A DNA stretch of 64,000 nucleotides from Areca catechu (taxonomy: Eukaryota; Streptophyta; Magnoliopsida; Arecales; Arecaceae). Shown here piece after piece: positions 1-11,778 of this stretch. Each line of letters begins with the position of its first letter. Position 1 is the stretch's first letter. The notes under the pieces are model-generated. The model was not told the origin of the DNA and did no database searches. It was given only the letters and a program-made list of their open reading frames with translations. The stretch covers positions 111,713,891 to 111,777,890 of the forward strand of contig CM038050.1 of the NCBI GenBank assembly GCA_021397845.1. The letters are read 5' to 3'. The position numbers and the translations under genes are program-made.

Positions 1-960
1 CTTGGATGTATCCACTAAGAGAGAATCCCATTCTCCTCGAGATATGTCAGAAACTTGTCGTAAAGGTATTCACCACCTCGATCGGATCGAAGGATTTTGA
101 TACACTTTCCAGTTTATTTTTCTACTTTATTATGATATCATTTGAACATTTCAAACGACTCAGATTTTTGTCTCATCAAGAAGACATAACCATACCTCGA
201 AAGGTAGTCTGTAAAAATAATGAAATAACCATACCCACACCTGGCACTAACATTCATAGGTCTACATACATCAGTATGTATCAGACTTAGAATCTTCTTG
301 GCTTGTTCAACTTTTTCAATAAAAGGTGACTTAGTCATTTTTCCAAGAAGATAGGACTCACAGGTTGAAAGTGAACTATCTTTACTAAAATTATGGAGAC
401 CCTCGGTTTTCAACTTGTTTATCCTGTTCCTATTAATATGACATAGACTACAATGCCATAGGTATGCTTCGCTGACATTATCAATCCTAGGGCATTTGCT
501 AGACGTGTACATTACATTAACAGGTCGCGATAGTACATAGATGCCATCACACATTTGTCCATTCAAAATTACATAACCATTCAAAATGATTTTACAAATA
601 TCATTCTTTATTAATAGTTTATAACCACACATGGCCAACTAACCTACAGAAATGACATTCAAAATAAAAGAAGGACAAAAATGACACTCATTCAAAACAA
701 CAGTACAGGACTCGAAAACAAGTTTAAGGACTCTCAATGCCAGAACTAGAACTCGGCTTCCATTTCTCACATTCAAGAACCTCTCGTCGTCCTCGAATCT
801 TCTACTAACTTGAAGTCCCTACAAAGAATTGCAAATGTGAATTGGGCTTCCTATATCCAATACCCAGTTAGTAGTATCACAAATAGAGAAACGACAAGGT
901 GTTATCATATAAATACCTTGTCTCAGACCATCCTGTAGCTTTCTCTTCTTGGAACTGTTC
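1..960 (-). pseudogene. copia-M pol fragment: protease, pre-integrase, integrase start
   Basis: The minus strand encodes a Ty1/copia pol start. Near 870-850 is a degenerate aspartic protease site (D-I-G-S where D-S/T-G is usual). Between about 480 and 340 is the H..H..C..C pre-integrase zinc region, seen as LWHCSLCHINRNRINKL and the cysteine of STCESYLLGKM. From about 300 leftward comes the integrase core, with the DDE aspartates visible in IHTDVCRPM and in ILRSDRGGEY near position 50. The normal order would put the RT next, beyond the left edge. Stop codons interrupt the frame, for example near 639 and before 138, so no full polyprotein could be made. Confidence 0.8.
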
Positions 961-1776
961 GGGTCAAGGGATGTAATATAAAGAGGACTGTTCCTTTTCC
1001 AATGACCCCACTTCTTGCAGAAGAAGCACTCTGCCTGGCTTTAATCAGCCTTCACTTTCTTTGCCTAACTGGGCCTAGAAGCACTAAGCACCTTTTTCCC
1101 TTTATTATTTTTCTTCTTCCCTTTCTTAAAGGGATGACGCCCTCCCGAAGAACCTCCCACTAGATTCACCATCCCTTTATTCAACTGGTGATTTTTCTCA
1201 TAAGTCTGCAGCAACCCGAACAGACCATGGTAGTTGACTGCAGGCTTATTCATTCTGTAATGATCAAGAAAGTCTAGATAGGAGGAGGGGAGAGAATTCA
1301 AAATCGCATCTTTCCTAAGCTGTTCATGTAAGGGACATCCAAGCTTGCCCCGGTGCTCAATCATCTCGATCATGTACAATACATGATCAGTGATCGAGGC
1401 CCCATCATGCATCTGTGCATTGTAGATGGCACGGAGACCCTGTACCTCTCAACATCGTCTGGTGTCTCGAAAGACTCCTTTAACCTTTGATGGATTTCTT
1501 CCAGTTGGGCTTCCTTGAATTTTTGACTAAACTCGTCGTTCATCGTAGCCAACATATGCATCAGATAATGGTCCTCTCAGAGAGCCACTTCTGATAAGTG
1601 TCTCTGACCGAACTCCGAGCATTGGCAGCAGGGATCTCAGGTGTCAGATTCAATATCACATACAGGATCCGTTCATGCTTCAGGACAATCTTGAGCCTTC
1701 GATACCAGCTATCGAAGTTTTGTCCATTGAGCTTCTCATTATCGAGATGAGACCGGAGTGACAGATTGGAAGACAT
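961..1776 (-). pseudogene. copia-M gag (nucleocapsid) remnant
   Basis: Translation starts at ATG 1776 with MSSNLSLRSHLDNEKLNGQN, the usual short N-terminus of a plant copia gag (retrotran_gag/UBN2 family). The frame stops near 1561, resumes, and shifts again near 1400; the three pieces are consecutive parts of one gag. A lysine-rich stretch lies near 1100. A zinc knuckle follows at 1032-987, CFFCKKWGHWKRN followed by serine, so the last cysteine of the CCHC set is lost. Gag would package element RNA in the cytoplasm; this copy could not. Confidence 0.8.
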
Positions 1777-3668
1777 CTGAAAGGAAAACCAAAACTAATT
1801 CGTGTATATGAATTATTAACCTAAAGACATTGACTTTAGTCTAAAGGTCCCTCCCACTATTTTGCTTAGATTGGTAGCCTCTACCTCCAATCCGAGGAAT
1901 TACTTTAATTCCTTAGCGGGTACTAGAGTTCAATAGATAACACATGAGCCCGACTTTGGTTGGCCCACCCATGCATGTCTAAAGGTAGGTTCTTTAACCA
2001 ATTACTTCTCTAAGTAACCTCTAGTAATTGGGTTTTGCCCCAAGGAGCACTTCAATTGACCTTTGGGCCCCCTATTGAAGGTCCTGGTTAGGTCCAACCA
2101 TTAACATGACAAAATTCAATGCTTCTAACTAACGAATAGTCAAGCCCAACTTTGGTCGGGCTACCTGACCACCATTAAGAGAGTCGCACTGAGCCATCAT
2201 ATTAGGAACAGCATTCCAATAGCCCAATGAACACTCGATCTTAGGATCTGCCAATGAAACCAAACTATTGGACACATTACTATTCCACTTAATAGGAGGC
2301 TAGGACTTGGTTATCCCTATAACTTTATCCTTTTAAGGACCTAATAATTAGAGGGTTTTTAAATAATGTGATAGAAGAAGAGATGAGAAGACACGGATCA
2401 ACCTCCTACTGACCACATCAATAATCTAGGAGGGTTACACATAACAAATGATCCATGGGCACCTAAAATCAGTCAAGACTGATTAACCTTGGGTGACAAG
2501 GGTTAACACGAGTCAATGAACTATCTAATCAATCATGATTGACCACATTAGCCGGGTAAGTAAGATCATGGGTTGGGTTCCGCCATTAACCGTCTTGCCT
2601 TTGACACCAACAGAGTTGGCCAGGTAAGAGGTAGCCCTAAAGATCCATGATTACAATGCCAAACTTACCTCGACATCAATCGGTTCATCAGACTCAATTA
2701 GACTAGCCTAAAGACTTAGGCTTTCTATTGAGCCACAAATTAGATCCATTTAGATTATAGACTAATCAATCTAACTATTAGATAGATCAAGAGAAGAAAT
2801 CCTAACTCAACATTTGATTAGATTAGTTCTCTAATTAGTCCAATGTATCTAAACTTAGGTCTAACCTAATTAAGGACCTAATAGAAGCTAACCCATGACC
2901 CTTAAGGCTTATTGAAATGACTTAAAATCTTTTGAATCATATTCCTAGAGTTCTTAGTCATTCTTAATTCTTAATTAAGTTCAATAGCCTCAAATAAATT
3001 AAAATAATATTCATTTATCATGTAAAACAATTTTACAAAAAAAAAATAAAATTTGAATTCACTAATTTTCAGAATTTTCAACCCAAGTGTCAACACTTCA
3101 GGAGCAAGTGTCGATTTAAGGCCTGAGACAGGGAACAGAAAATAGAATAACATGTTTTCTGGCATGCACTCAAGTGTCAACACTTCAAAGGTCAAGTGTC
3201 AACACTTTAGGGTTAAGTGTCGACACTTCAACCTATCTCAGAAGAAAAACAAAAATCAGATCTCAGAAAATTTTCTCATGAGTCAACACTTCAAAAGCCA
3301 AGTGTCGACTCACAGCCTGAGATAATGAAAAAACAGTGATTTCAAATCCAATGTTTCTCCAAACATACAATCGAAATAGATCAAAACAATCATTTTAGAT
3401 CTTATCTAAAGTTGTTTTATGATCTTGTCATTAGATTAAAACATTTTTAACCTACAATTTTGTTTCTTCTTATTTTTTTTTCAAGAGTCAATCACATCGG
3501 CACCCCTACATGCCATAGGAGACCTCATTGAATGGGAAGAGAGGGTCTTGCAGCCCTACTTCTCTCCTATGACCAGACGGCCATGGTGAAGCACTCAATC
3601 CAAGTACCTAAGAAAGAAATGTGACGTTATTAGCATGCTAGTATCATTATACTACAAAAAGGAACCTG
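1777..3668 (-). other. copia-M untranslated leader, about 1.9 kb
   Basis: No credible coding sequence lies between the primer site and the gag start. The stretch is AT-rich, with AAGTGTCGACACTT-like palindromes clustered at 3080-3330, several followed by GGCCTGAGA or a close variant. It is long for a copia leader, so part may be an older insertion, but I see no boundary that proves this. Confidence 0.55.
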
Positions 3669-3680
3669 GCTCTGATACCA
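3669..3680 (-). promoter_or_regulatory. copia-M primer-binding site (initiator Met tRNA)
   Basis: The minus strand reads TGGTATCAGAGC, the standard plant primer site for initiator methionyl-tRNA. It lies one base inside the LTR end (CA at 3683-3682), as expected for minus-strand DNA priming. Confidence 0.9.
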
Positions 3681-3681
3681 T

Positions 3682-5506
3682 TGAAGGTGAAAAACACCTA
3701 CACCAGCATACAATATGCAAGAAAATAGGGCAGAAAGATATGTATTTTAAAATAATTTTTAAAACATGCACAGCGAAAGACTCGGTAGATAGATCTAAAC
3801 GATCTACCGATCTGCCCGTAACAGGAACTAGCATAAAGATCTAGCATTCATATAACATCAAAAGCAAGAGAATATATTAAAAGTATCATACCTTTATACC
3901 TCTGAGAGAAGTAGTGGAAGTGCTGTGAGAAGGAAGAAGGTGCTCGAGCCACACACGCATCTGGCCTCTATAGGAAATCCACACCTGGGCTCGACTCTGA
4001 TCAACTCCCTCGGAGTGCTAGCTCTTCAGGATCCTTGGCCGATCTTCTTCTTTCAGGAAGACTAAGAGGAGAGCAGGAACCCCTTCCCAAAACCTCTCTT
4101 TCCAAGACCTAGCTAAAGTGCTAGGTTACTCACACCCAATCCCAAAACCTCTCACAGCCCTTCTCTATTTCCTTTCTAAAAGTGTTGTAACTTGTAACCT
4201 CTGCAGCCTATACAATGACCCTCATTTATAGGTGCAGCCAAGAGAAGGAGAAAGAGGAAGGAGGAGAGATGAGGGGAGAGAATGGGTGAGAGGATCAAGG
4301 ACATACCAAATGGGTCTAACCCATTAAGGTAAGTATGACATTCATACCATAAAGCATTGGAGCCAAAACTAGTTTGAATTCAAAATTCAAACCAAGTCAA
4401 AACCTGCCCAAAAACCTTCCACGAAATCCTCCCAGAATTTCTGTTCATCACAGGAAGTGTCGACACCCGAAAATTGCCAAGTGTTGACACTTCACCAATG
4501 TCGACACCTACAAAATTCCAAGTGTCGACACTTGAAACAAAGTCAATCATATTGACTTTTGGTGACGACAAACAATTACTAATTATCAATTTACCACAAG
4601 ATCAAATAGAAATCCTCTATGGTGTGTGATCCCATAGGTTCGAACACTAAGCCAGTAGTATTGGAACATTTCCAGTACCAGTCAAAGTCCTCATCTATTA
4701 ATGATACCTGACGTCCAGATAGGTCAAAGATGCAGAGCACCTCACAAGAACCTCTAGCATATGGTTGCTGCATAATTCATCCCTTTGACCTCATAATGCT
4801 TAGGATGATCTAGGGTTAGATTGCCAATCCTAATTTGGTTTATCCAGATCATATCTCAATCTCACAAGTTCTGTGACTCCTCACAAGAACTATCCTAGTC
4901 AAGATTTTGCTAAATTGAGATACAGTGAGTCATTCACTCTAAACTATTTGGAGAGATCAATTCCATCTTGATCCACCACCACTCTACAAGTATTTGACTG
5001 CACCCAGAAACTTCCATCACTGGATTAGAAACCAGGTAGTCCGGCACCAAAGTACAGTAAGTTGCTAGCAAGCTGCCATGGTGACCTCAGGTCTGAGGGA
5101 TACATATACCCATATCCCTTCTTGAGCAACCCTTTGGCAGAAGAGAGCTCCGCAGATGGTCACGTTCAGTGAGATGTCACACATTTCACTTGGATGTCAC
5201 ACCAATGTCTCCACACTCCTTGGTTTAGAGGACAACCAACAAATATGACATACGATAACCTACAATTGATACATTATCATCCTATAATAATGTATCATTT
5301 GGTTGTAAACCAGTTTAAGAACTACTTGATATATCCTCTCTATATCAAATATTGTAGTTCTAAGGACTCCTTTATACAAGAGTTCATTTCAGGAAAATGT
5401 AAATATGATGAATAGCCAAAAATAATTTTTATTTATTAAAGAATTCATATACAAGATAGCACAACCGTCTACAGCCTAGACGATTAGCTTTGGGACACAA
5501 TTCCCA
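3682..5506 (-). repeat. copia-M 5' LTR
   Basis: On the minus strand it begins TGGGAATTGTGTCCCAAAG at 5506 and ends CTTCA at 3682, next to the primer site. The start was chosen because copia RT coding of copia-O resumes immediately outside it. A TATA box (TATAAATG) is at 4230-4223 on the minus strand. Motifs with a GTGTCGACAC core lie at 4450-4540. The partner LTR is outside the window, so age cannot be estimated. Confidence 0.75.
4223..4230 (-). promoter_or_regulatory. TATA box of the copia-M LTR
   Basis: The minus strand reads CACCTATAAATGAGGG within the LTR, about 540 bp before the primer site. It is the best TATA-like match in the LTR. Confidence 0.5.
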
Positions 5507-5801
5507 ATGGTTGGAACATCCACTTTGATGAGACGATCAAAGAGTTCGATTTCATCAAGAATGTGGATGAAAAGTGTGTGTATAAGAAGACAAGTGGGAG
5601 TGCCCTTATTTTCTTGATTTTGTATTTTGATGACATACTCATCATTGGGAATGATATACCAATGTTGCAATCGGTTAAGTCTTAGATATCAAAATAGTTT
5701 TCCATGAAAGATTTGGGAGAGGCATCCTATATACTGGGTATAATGATCTGTAGAGATAGATCTAAGAGGATGCTTGGGTTATCCCAATCTAGATATATTG
5801 A
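5507..5801 (+). pseudogene. copia-O reverse transcriptase, first part
   Basis: The plus strand encodes the middle of a copia RT. Recognisable pieces are WNIHFDETIKEFDFIKN, the catalytic LYFDDILIIGND (the Y-x-D-D site, here with F for V), and FSMKDLGEASYILGI. One in-frame stop lies near 5683. The frame breaks at ATTGA (5797-5801) in SRYID and resumes in frame after the second ATTGA at 45060. The upstream RT, integrase and gag lie beyond copia-M and the left edge. Confidence 0.85.
5797..5801. repeat. Target duplication ATTGA of the 39-kb block (right copy 45060-45064)
   Basis: ATTGA is present on both sides of 5802-45059. The block starts TGATG and ends CATCA, and the copia RT frame is continuous if the block and one ATTGA are removed. 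This dates the E1 family as the inserter into copia-O. Confidence 0.9.
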
Positions 5802-6600
5802 TGATGTGGGACGAACCCCGATAGGATTATTTTAGAGGGTGGACCATTGGTTGCTATGAAATGACCCTTAGGTTAGGTTCAACTCCCAATTATTTAAACC
5901 CAATTATTCAAAAGAAACACATTTTTTTTCTTTCTTTCTTTTTTTTCATTTTTTTTCTCTCTTTTTTTAGCTTTGCTCTAAAATCTGTGTAGCTTTGAAA
6001 GTTATGTAGCTTTGAGTTCCATGCAATTTTGAGATCCGTGCAAAATGTTGGCAATAGTGAACGGATCCGCTTTCACGTTCATGCACTGGTGCTTTGCTAC
6101 ACGGACCGATGAATGGCAGAATAGGGGAGGTCTTCGAAGGGCAGATCTAGCAGGTTTCGTTGGTGACAGTGATGTGAAGGTGGCGGCAGCATGGAGGCGG
6201 TGGTGCGACTCCATTGATGTGGCAATTTGGCGATTGAGTGGCTCGAATAGTGGCAGACGTGATCTGATAGATGGTGAAGGGAACGGGCGACCGATGAGAG
6301 GTAGGGAGGCGATCCGATGGAGAGATGAGGGATCGAACGTGCTAGAGGAGATGGACGGCACGGTTGCACAGTGCTTCAGCACAAGCGTGAGTGTGTCGGG
6401 GAGATAGGCGTGCCAGGGCATCGATACATCTTCTCGGGTACCAAGTGGCAGGAAGCACTAGTGATGGTCCGACGATGGTCTTGTGTAGTAGCAGTGAAGG
6501 GATCTAGCGATGAAGGGCACGGGTAGATCTGGGCTATGTTTGATCGATGGAAGGAGGAAGAGGCCAGGACAAGAACTTTGGCCGTAACTTGGATCTTCCA
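5802..6600 (-). repeat. E1 LTR copy a (partial)
   Basis: It begins TGATGTGGGACGAACCCCGA, a diverged form of the TGATGCGAAACG end of the other copies, and follows them through the CTTT-rich tract (about 5925-5970) and the repeated AGCTTTGA block. It stops in GGATCTTCC where E2 begins. The rest, about 870 bp in other copies, is missing. The 120-aa plus-strand reading frame inside is LTR sequence present in every copy and is not called as a gene. Confidence 0.8.
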
Positions 6601-7275
6601 AGATATGGGACTTTTCATGCATGCCAATTATTTTTTTGTTATTACGCATTAACTTAGAAGTTTGTATCCCGAATATCAAGCCAAGATATAAAGTAGAAAA
6701 TTCTATAGAAAATATAAAGAACATACATAAAGAAATAAACCCTAAAAGTAAAGAAACAGGACCACCAAGGCTAAGAAGCCCTAGTTCAGACTAGCTCTTC
6801 TGCAATACCGCACTACCAGAAAAGTCTAGGGGATGTACCTAGAAGAAATTTGAAGATCGATCCATGAAGAGTTCGCTATACGCTCTTGGATGCGACCTGG
6901 AAAACAAGCTATCGACCTTGCAGATTCGCGGCTTTCAGTCCGGTGACCCAAAAGCATGTCAGATGGAATCCTTGGATTTGTGAACTCCGAGTGACCTGCA
7001 AAATCACCACTCACAGGTTAGAAAAATAAGAAAAAGTAGGCTTGATAGCTAAAAGAAGAAGAAGGGGAAGAGGCTTGAGGATGGCGACCAAGAGATGAAG
7101 AAGGCTGGCGGCTTGAAGGTAGGGCACAAGGATCATACAAATACCCATAGGGATCATACAGATACCCTTAATCACATAGAAATTCACTCAAAATTTTGAG
7201 AAAAACTCAAGAGAAATTCATTCATAACAATTCATAATAATTTATCATTAGTTACAAGAGGGTGGAGGGGTGGGG

Positions 7276-7283
7276 TATTTATA
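7276..7283 (-). promoter_or_regulatory. TATA box of the E2 LTR
   Basis: TATAAATA on the minus strand, conserved in the right LTR at 24721-24714. Conservation in both LTRs and the classical CTATAAATA context support a promoter. Confidence 0.6.
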
Positions 7284-7567
7284 GATGTTCCCATTCCCTC
7301 TCCTAGTTAGGAAAGGATTACAAACATTGATAGGGAGAAGGATTACAAAGTGGCATAGAACTAGGATTACACAATTTGAGTAGAAATAAAATAAAATCTC
7401 CTAGTTAGAAGTGGATTATACTCCTTCTTTGACTTGGTCAATGGGCTTCCTTATTCGGTTGGGAAGGAATATTCCTTCCTTTGACCTAGTCTTCCTCTTG
7501 GATGCCTGGGCTTGTCATGAATGGACCGGGGTGCCAACTACTTATGGGCTTCTGGGTTGGGGTGCCT

Positions 7568-7577
7568 GGGGGCAGTA
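7568..7577. repeat. Target duplication GGGGGCAGTA of MULE-K (right copy 20498-20507)
   Basis: The 10-bp sequence occurs once in the uninterrupted E2 right LTR near 25005 and twice around MULE-K. Mutator-like elements usually duplicate 8-11 bp. Confidence 0.92.
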
Positions 7578-7708
7578 GAGTAATTCTTTGTCCACCGCGT
7601 GCGGTGCAGCAAATCCAGCATGGCCTGCACCGCACACGGCTACTGGTCCATGCTGGCAACATGTGGCATGATGGATGGGACGGGATATGGCATGACAGGA
7701 GGGGTATA
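7578..7708 (+). repeat. MULE-K left terminal inverted repeat
   Basis: It starts GAGTAATTCTTTGTCCACCG and pairs with the reverse complement of 20367-20497 over 131 bp at roughly 90% identity by eye, with equal length on both sides. It includes the palindrome CACCGCGTGCGGTG at 7593-7606, a plausible transposase-binding shape. Confidence 0.92.
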
Positions 7709-8256
7709 ACAGGTTTTAATTTGAGCGTGACTAGCATTAAATAGGATTCAGCTTTTATTTGAAATATTCATCTAGCCCATTCCCTCCAGCCTCATTTTAC
7801 CCGCAATCTTGCTTGGATTTATGGAAATGTTTCAGTCTGAAACATTCTAAAACATGCTCTGGTTTCTAAAACATGCTCTATTTTTTATTCAAGAAATCAT
7901 TAAAGATTGAAGAAGAATCTCCCTCGTGCTAAAATCTGCTTTGAGAGTTCTGTTGCAGAAATCAATCTCCTTCTTCTATCTGAAAAAGTACTCTATTTTG
8001 GTCTGAGGCTGGAATAAGGCACCGAAGACTTCCTTTCTTTTGATCCGAGTTTGGAATAAGGCTCCGAAGAGTTCTTCTATACGTTCAAGATAAAATGTCT
8101 TCTCCAACAGGAAGTAAAACATTTTTTAGTTTTCTTTTTATAGTTCCTTTATTACACCAACTGTTTTGGTAGTTAGAGGAAGTTAATGGCACTCTGGGAG
8201 TCATAACTTAGTCCACAGGTTATAGGTATTCCTAGTAGGAGGGGATAATAAATGTA

Positions 8257-9420
8257 GTTTAAGTTTTTGTATAGGGATGTCATAGCTTTATAACTAGGGT
8301 GTCGTAGTGTTTGAACTGGGATGTTGTAATACTGTTTCAGCATATATTTTTGAACTTTTTGCATCCATATCATGTTATGACATCCTAGGAGTCGTAACTC
8401 AGTCTACAAGTGATAGGTTTTCAAGGTAGTAGGGGTTAGTATATGTAGTTTCATGTTTCATGATCGGGTATCGTAATATTTTAACTAGGATGTCGTAACT
8501 TCTGAACTAGGATATCGTAACTTGAAAACCCCTTTTTTTTGAAATCTTTTTTCTTCCTGGTCTTTTTATCACAATCCAACAATCTTATTAAGCCAATGTG
8601 CAGTTGAAATGTCCCATGATGGAGGATAAAAGCTTTCATTTTCTGTTTTGTATCGATTTATTCATGTTTCAATTTTTTTGATACCCAAGTTTTTTAGAAA
8701 CATTTTACTATATTTGGGGTATCATATATCATCAATGCATACTAAAATACTTCTGTTACGGAGGATCAAAATATCCAGTTTAAGTTTTTGTATAGGAATG
8801 TCATAGCTTTATAACTAGGATGGCGTAGTGTTTGAACTGGGGTGTTGTAATACTGTTTCAGAATATATTTATAAACTTTTTGCATCCATGTCATGTTATG
8901 ACATCCTAGGAGTCGTAACTCAGTCCACAAGTGATAGGTTCTCGAGGTAGTAGGGGTTAGTATATGTAGTTTCATGTTTCATGATCGGGTGTCGTAATAT
9001 TTTAACTAGGGTGTCGTAACTTCTGAATTAGGGTGTCGTAACTTGAAAACCCCTTTTTTTTGAAATCTTTTTTCTTCCTGGTCTTTTTAACACAATCCAA
9101 TCTTATTCAAGCCAATGCACGATTGAAATGTCTCATGATGGAGGATAAAAGCTTTCATTTTTTGTTTTGTACCGATTTGTTCATGTTTCGATTTTTTTGA
9201 TACCCAAGTTTTTCTAGAAGCATTTTACTATGTTGGGGGTATCATATATCATCAATGCATACCGAATCACTTCTATTATGGGGGATCAAAACATCCAGTT
9301 TATATTTTTGTATAGGGATGTCGTAGCTTTATAACTAGGGTGTCGTAGTGTTTGAACTGGGGTGTCGTAATACTGTTTCAGCATATATTTCTGAACTTTT
9401 TGCATCCATGTCTTGTTATT
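8257..9420 (+). repeat. MULE-K array 1: 520-bp tandem repeat, about 2.2 copies
   Basis: Units start with GTTTAAGTTTTTGTATAG at 8257 and 8778, and in a variant form at 9298 (periods 521 and 520). Each contains several copies of a ~20-nt core such as GGGTGTCGTAACTTCTGAAC on the plus strand. The array lies between the left terminal repeat and the transposase, so it may be promoter or 5' untranslated DNA. The stretch 7709-8256 holds no gene. Confidence 0.85.
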
Positions 9421-9505
9421 GCACTGCCATGTCATATTCTATACAATGCATAACTCATTATTTATTTTGTTGCAGATAAAATGTCATCTAAAACTATGTA
9501 TATCA

Positions 9506-11778
9506 ATGTTTATGAGTTTTTATGCAGATATTTCTACATATGGCACTGAAATTAGAAATTTGGATGAGGTTGCTGATGTTGTTCAGAAGAATGCACCTTC
9601 ACCTATCACCCTGATCACAGAGAATGAGTATGTTGATCCTAAAATTGGTATGGAGTTCAATTCTGCAAATGATTTATACAATTTCTACAATGGATATGCA
9701 AGGAGAGTAGGTTTTCGAATCACAACAGTGTGTAGTAGGTCTAACAACAATAAAAAAATATGCTTCAAGCACCTGGCATGTTGGAGGCAAGGAAAATCTA
9801 GAAAAATCGATAACTCCATGAATCCTAGTGATACTAGCAAAATTGATTGTAAGGCTTCGATAAAAGCAAGACTAAAATCTAAAAATGGTAAGTGGATATT
9901 GGTTGATGTTTTCCTAGAATATAACCATGAGCTATCCATATCATCAGCTAGTTATCTACGGTTCCATAGGAGGATCAGCACACCAAAAAAGGCAGAGATC
10001 AGCAATTTACATGCCATGAATGTTCCCACAAGTCAAATATACTTTGCCATGGCTAGAAGGAAAGGGGGTAGAAGATAATTAGATTTCACAGAAAATGATG
10101 CTCATAATTTTATCTGTCGAGAACGTCAGAGTCAGCAGAAAGAGGAGATGCACAATCAATGGTAATCCATTTCACACAAATGCAAGTTAAAAATCCATAT
10201 TTCTTTTATACTTTTGACATGAATGATAATGGACAGCTCAGGACTATCTTCTGGATCCATCCTTGGTCAAGATTGGCAAGCACTTACTTTAGTGATGTAC
10301 TGACATTTGATTCAACCTATTTGACAAATACATATCAAATGCCCTTTTGTTCATTTGTCAGAGTTAACCATCATGGACAATCCACATTGCTTGGTTGCGC
10401 ATTGTTATCAGATGAGACGATTGAGACATTTAAATGGGTATTCCAATTATGGATGGATGCAAATGGTGGTTAACCACCTAATGCCATTATAACTGACCAA
10501 GATAAGGCAATCGAGGCTGCTGTCAAGGATGTTTTTCCTAATGCATGATATAGATTTTGTCTTTGGCATATTTTGAAGAAGATTCCTGAAAAGATTGGCC
10601 ATATTTGCACTGCAAATCCTAACTTTATGTTGAGTTTGACGAGGCGATATATGATTCAGTTACCATAGTATCTTTCGAGGAAAGATGGGCATATTTAATG
10701 GAGAAATATGTAGAATGCAAGGCCGTATGTTGGTTAAATGACATATATAAATATCGGTATAAATGGGTTCCAATTTATCTTAAAGATTCATTTTTTGCAG
10801 GTTTGTTAGTCATTATGAATGATTAATGTTCATTTTTTAAATTTTTGAACAAACTTTTTATCTTATATGCTTCTATTTTTTGAATATTTATGAATAAGGA
10901 TGTCAACTTCACAAAGGAGTGAGAGCATCAATCACTTCTTTGATGGGTTTATAAACTCGAAGACTATGCTCAAGGAATTCATTGATAAGTATGAAGATGC
11001 TTTGGAGAAAAGATATGAAGCAGAAAATGAGGAAGACAATAAAACGTTACAAACAAATGCTTTCCTAAAGACATCCTCTCCTTTTGAGAGGCAAGTAGCA
11101 AGAAAATATACAAGGTGCATATTCAAAAAATTTCAGAATGAGGTCCTTGAAATGGCTGCATCAAATGCCAGATTACTTAAAGAAGTTGATAATCGTGATG
11201 TATATTCTATTAAATCATTTGAAAGAATTGAAGTTAATGGAATCAATAAGAAGATTATTAAAAATTATGAGGTTTCATATGACAAAACTTTGGAGGATGT
11301 TAAATGCCAGTGTGGATCCTTTGAGTACAAAGGTTACTTGTGTAGGCATTCCTTATTGGTTCTTCATCAAAGCGAGATATTGGGTATCCCAGATAAGTAC
11401 TTTTTGAATAGATGGCGCAAGGGCATGAAATATCAATTTGACGATCTCGAATGCAACACTCAATTTTATGATAAAAGCATGCGAAAATCATGGTACGCAC
11501 TCAAGAAATTATTTAAATTTAGATGTCTTATTTTAAGTTTACATTAACCTATCATATATCATAAAATCCTAATACGAATATTATGTTTTATTGATCGTAG
11601 ATATGCTTTGATGAGTCATCGGATGATGAAGCTTGCAGAGATAGCCTCCATGTCTGAAGATGCATTCAATTTGGTGATGGAAGATCTTACACCATTATTC
11701 AGAAGAGCTGTTGATGCTAATTGTGCAGCTAAGCAAAGCAGAGAACTTCTAATTTAGGATCCTGACCAACTTACTACG
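9506..11778 (+). pseudogene. mudrA-type transposase pseudogene (FAR1 domain, MULE DDE, SWIM)
   Basis: The first usable ATG in frame is 9506. A FAR1-type DNA-binding region spans about 9650-9960 (FNSANDLYNFYNGYARRVGF, then H-x-E in EYNHELS). The MULE transposase core follows at about 10290-10620, with the first DDE aspartate in LTFDSTYLTN, the second in ITDQDKAIEAA, and the CLWHILKKI motif. A SWIM zinc finger, CQCG....CRH, is at 11307-11349. Breaks: stop at 10076, frameshift near 10147, stops at 10471 and 10546, more shifts around 10620-10700. Probable introns lie near 10800-10898 and 11545-11600. A solo LTR interrupts the C-terminus at 11779; coding continues at 14098. Confidence 0.88.
11774..11778. 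repeat. Target duplication CTACG of the solo LTR (right copy 14093-14097)
   Basis: CTACG flanks both ends of 11779-14092. Removing the LTR and one copy restores a FAR1-family C-terminal frame across the junction. Confidence 0.9.

Larger units (their letters stand above)
1..5506 (-). mobile_element. copia-M: 5' half of a degenerate Tork-like Ty1/copia element
   Basis: Read on the minus strand the order is LTR (5506-3682), Met-tRNA primer site, long leader, gag, protease, pre-integrase and the start of integrase, which runs off the left edge. This gag-protease-integrase order is that of Ty1/copia. The LTR start resembles that of copia-O at 45879 (both carry a GAATTGTG.CC block), so the two belong to related lineages. 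It lies inside the RT gene of copia-O, whose coding sequence resumes at 5508. The left half, including the 3' LTR and second target duplication, is outside the window. Frameshifts and stops mark it as dead. Confidence 0.85.
6601..7577 (-). repeat. E2 left (3') LTR, first segment
   Basis: It aligns from AGATATGGGACTTTTCATGC with the right LTR start at 24073 (TGATGCAGGACTATTCATGC) and stays alignable up to GGGGGCAGTA, where MULE-K is inserted. A TATA box, CTATAAATACCCC on the minus strand, lies at 7283-7271. The terminal bases differ from TGATG at this copy. Confidence 0.8.

Noticed and set aside
3669..3680. Possible initiator Met-tRNA gene fragments at the TGGTATCAGAGC sites
   Set aside because: Only 12 bases match the tRNA 3' end and each lies next to an LTR end, so they are retrotransposon primer sites. 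No tRNA cloverleaf is seen in the window.
3635..3844. A 69-codon plus-strand frame overlapping the copia-M primer site
   Set aside because: It spans an LTR-leader boundary on the opposite strand and has no known similarity.
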